Source: Ensifer canadensis (GTDB lineage: Bacteria > Pseudomonadota > Alphaproteobacteria > Rhizobiales > Rhizobiaceae). Taken from it: a DNA stretch of 64,000 nucleotides. Both the position numbers and the translations under genes were made by a program. Under the pieces are notes generated by a model, which saw nothing but the letters and a program-made list of their open reading frames with translations, was not told the origin of the DNA and ran no database searches. The stretch covers positions 1-64,000 of the forward strand of contig NZ_CP083374.1 in NCBI RefSeq assembly GCF_017488845.2, read 5' to 3'. Below, one piece after another: positions 62,704 to 64,000 of the stretch. Each line of letters opens with the position of its first letter. The stretch's first letter is position 1.

Positions 62704-64000
62704 CCGACAAACAGATGCTTCCGCTTCGTCCGCAGCCTTCAGAGCCCGTTGTCAGACCGCTGGCAAAAATCGCCCCTCAGGCGGCACCGACCCTGGCCGA
62801 TATCGATGAGGCGCATTCCGAACGCGCGCTTCGCCGCCTGATGGTGGCGGGGCTTGCGACCATCATCGTATCCTTCGGTGGCTTCTTCACATGGGCGGTG
62901 TCGACGGAACTCAGCAGCGCGACCGTTGCCAACGGCAGCGTGATCGTCGACTCCAAGCGCAAGACGATCAGCCATTTCGAAGGAGGTGTCATGGGGCGCC
63001 TTCTGGTTCAGGAGGGCGAACAGGTGGCCGTGGGTCAGCCGCTCATCCTCTTGGAAGACACGCGGGCACGCTCCAACTTGAATGCCCTCACCAGCCGTCG
63101 CATCGGCCTCATTGCCAGGCTCGCCAGGCTCAAGGCGGAACAGGACGGCGCCGCCGCAATCGCCTTCCCAAAAAATTTCGGCGAAGCCGGCGAGATCGCC
63201 GTCGACGAAGCGATCAAGGCGGAGAATGTCTTCTTCGACAAGCGACACGAGGCCAAGGCCGGGCGCGTCGACGTTCAGACGAAAACGATCGAGGAATATG
63301 GCGAACAGACAAAATCGCTGCTCATCCAGCTCGAAGCGACCGACCGGCAGATCGCCCTCATCACCGAACAGCGCACCGCAATCGCCACGCTGGTCGAGAA
63401 GGGCTTCGTGCAGCGCGCGAAGCTCATCGAGGTCGATACGCGCCTGAGTGAGCTCGCCAGAGCGCGCGGCGAACTGGCCGGAGACAAGGCGCAGGCAGAA
63501 AAGGCAAGGGCTGGCGCCCAACTCGCGTTGATCGGCATCGAAAGCGAGTTTCAATCGACCATCGCGGGTGAGATAACCACGGCGCGCATCGACCTGACGG
63601 ATGTCGAAGAACAGATCGTTGCGGCAAAGGATGTCTTGCGGCGCATGGAAATCCGCTCGCCCCAGGCAGGCGTGGTCAGCAACATCTGGCTGCGTACCCC
63701 CGGAAGTGCTGTCACGCCTGGCCAGCCCCTGATGGAAATCGTACCCGAAGACGAGCCGTTGGTCGTCGAGATGCGCGTCAACCCTCGTGACATCGACAGC
63801 ATATCGGTGGGCTCTCCGACGCAGATCCGTCTGACCGCCTACAATCAGCGCTCGCGCATGCCCTTCAATGGCGCGGTGACCTACATTGCCGCGGACCAGA
63901 CGGTCGATGAGAAGTCGGGTGCCTCCTATTTCACCGCTCGCGCCAAGATCGATGCGGCGTCTCTTGCTGCCGATCCCGATGTTCGCCTGTATCCGGGGGC
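62700..64000 (+). CDS. Type I secretion HlyD-family adaptor (PrtE/ExpD2-like), 3' end beyond window
   Basis: At least 433 codons, open to the end of the window. A cytoplasmic proline-rich N-terminus of about 45 residues precedes one TM (LMVAGLATIIVSFGGFFTWAV). Next comes the lipoyl half-motif KRKTISHFEGGVMGRLLV, a long coiled coil (about 130-300) and the second half with RSPQAGVVSNIWL. It bridges the ATPase to an outer-membrane TolC-like channel. The ATG overlaps the ATPase stop by four bases. Confidence 0.9.
   Translation, partial: MTDKQMLPLRPQPSEPVVRPLAKIAPQAAPTLADIDEAHSERALRRLMVAGLATIIVSFGGFFTWAVSTELSSATVANGSVIVDSKRKTISHFEGGVMGRLLVQEGEQVAVGQPLILLEDTRARSNLNALTSRRIGLIARLARLKAEQDGAAAIAFPKNFGEAGEIAVDEAIKAENVFFDKRHEAKAGRVDVQTKTIEEYGEQTKSLLIQLEATDRQIALITEQRTAIATLVEKGFVQRAKLIEVDTRLSELARARGELAGDKAQAEKARAGAQLALIGIESEFQSTIAGEITTARIDLTDVEEQIVAAKDVLRRMEIRSPQAGVVSNIWLRTPGSAVTPGQPLMEIVPEDEPLVVEMRVNPRDIDSISVGSPTQIRLTAYNQRSRMPFNGAVTYIAADQTVDEKSGASYFTARAKIDAASLAADPDVRLYPG

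Overview
This window looks like accessory-replicon DNA (chromid or megaplasmid type) from a Rhizobiaceae bacterium, probably Ensifer/Sinorhizobium or a close relative. The grounds are high GC, a complete ehuABCD-eutABCDE ectoine operon of the Sinorhizobium type, a tdh-kbl pair, DUF982 and DUF1127/YjiS small proteins, a two-palindrome intergenic element resembling the rhizobial RIME class, and an exopolysaccharide locus with a MarR regulator beside type I secretion genes. The species cannot be fixed from the sequence alone. No rRNA, complete tRNA, insertion sequence or CRISPR array was seen.

Layout. 1-10 kb: a SulP anion transporter, benE debris, a hybrid histidine kinase, a winged-helix/TolB-like/TPR regulator, a YjiS protein with an MFS exporter, a VapBC toxin-antitoxin pair, and DUF982, WGR and HU-like proteins. 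10-15.5 kb: a SARP-like TPR regulator with a small unknown protein, a MATE exporter, a RIME-like element, and a TetR gene divergent from a RidA gene across a perfect palindrome. 15.7-30 kb: the complete ectoine/5-hydroxyectoine system. doeD and doeC, with an attached medium-chain dehydrogenase, and the AsnC-type regulator doeX lie on the minus strand. The MocR-type regulator enuR and ehuABCD-eutABCDE lie on the plus strand. Two sets of candidate operator repeats are visible. 30-36 kb: a DHA2/HlyD efflux pump, a cupin and an SDR reductase, divergent from a second winged-helix/TPR regulator across four CTTGA-type repeats spaced exactly 11 bp. 36-40 kb: a second MATE exporter and tdh/kbl, with palindromic repeats between them.

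40.4-49 kb: a nine-gene minus-strand unit that I cannot match to a described pathway. It holds a spermidine/putrescine-type ABC importer, a flavin monooxygenase-like protein, two CMD/AhpD-fold proteins (one without any cysteine), an XRE-cupin regulator and an octopine/nopaline dehydrogenase-family protein. A composite palindrome lies upstream. This is the best candidate for an undescribed catabolic system. 49-50.7 kb: a YghU-type glutathione transferase, a small unknown protein and amidohydrolase debris.

51-64 kb: a surface or exopolysaccharide locus. It has a secreted glycosidase-like protein, two tandem polysaccharide pyruvyltransferase paralogues, a fused GT2-GT4 glycosyltransferase, an unrecognised 490-residue protein, a GT4 enzyme, a MarR regulator, and a type I secretion ATPase with an HlyD adaptor that runs off the window end. 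A near-identical palindrome (TACTTCAA-N3-TTGAAGTA, with one arm base varying) lies in the marR/ATPase divergent region and again upstream of the glycosyltransferase unit. This suggests one MarR regulon, organised like the Sinorhizobium EPS II (wga/wgd/wge, WggR/ExpG) system.
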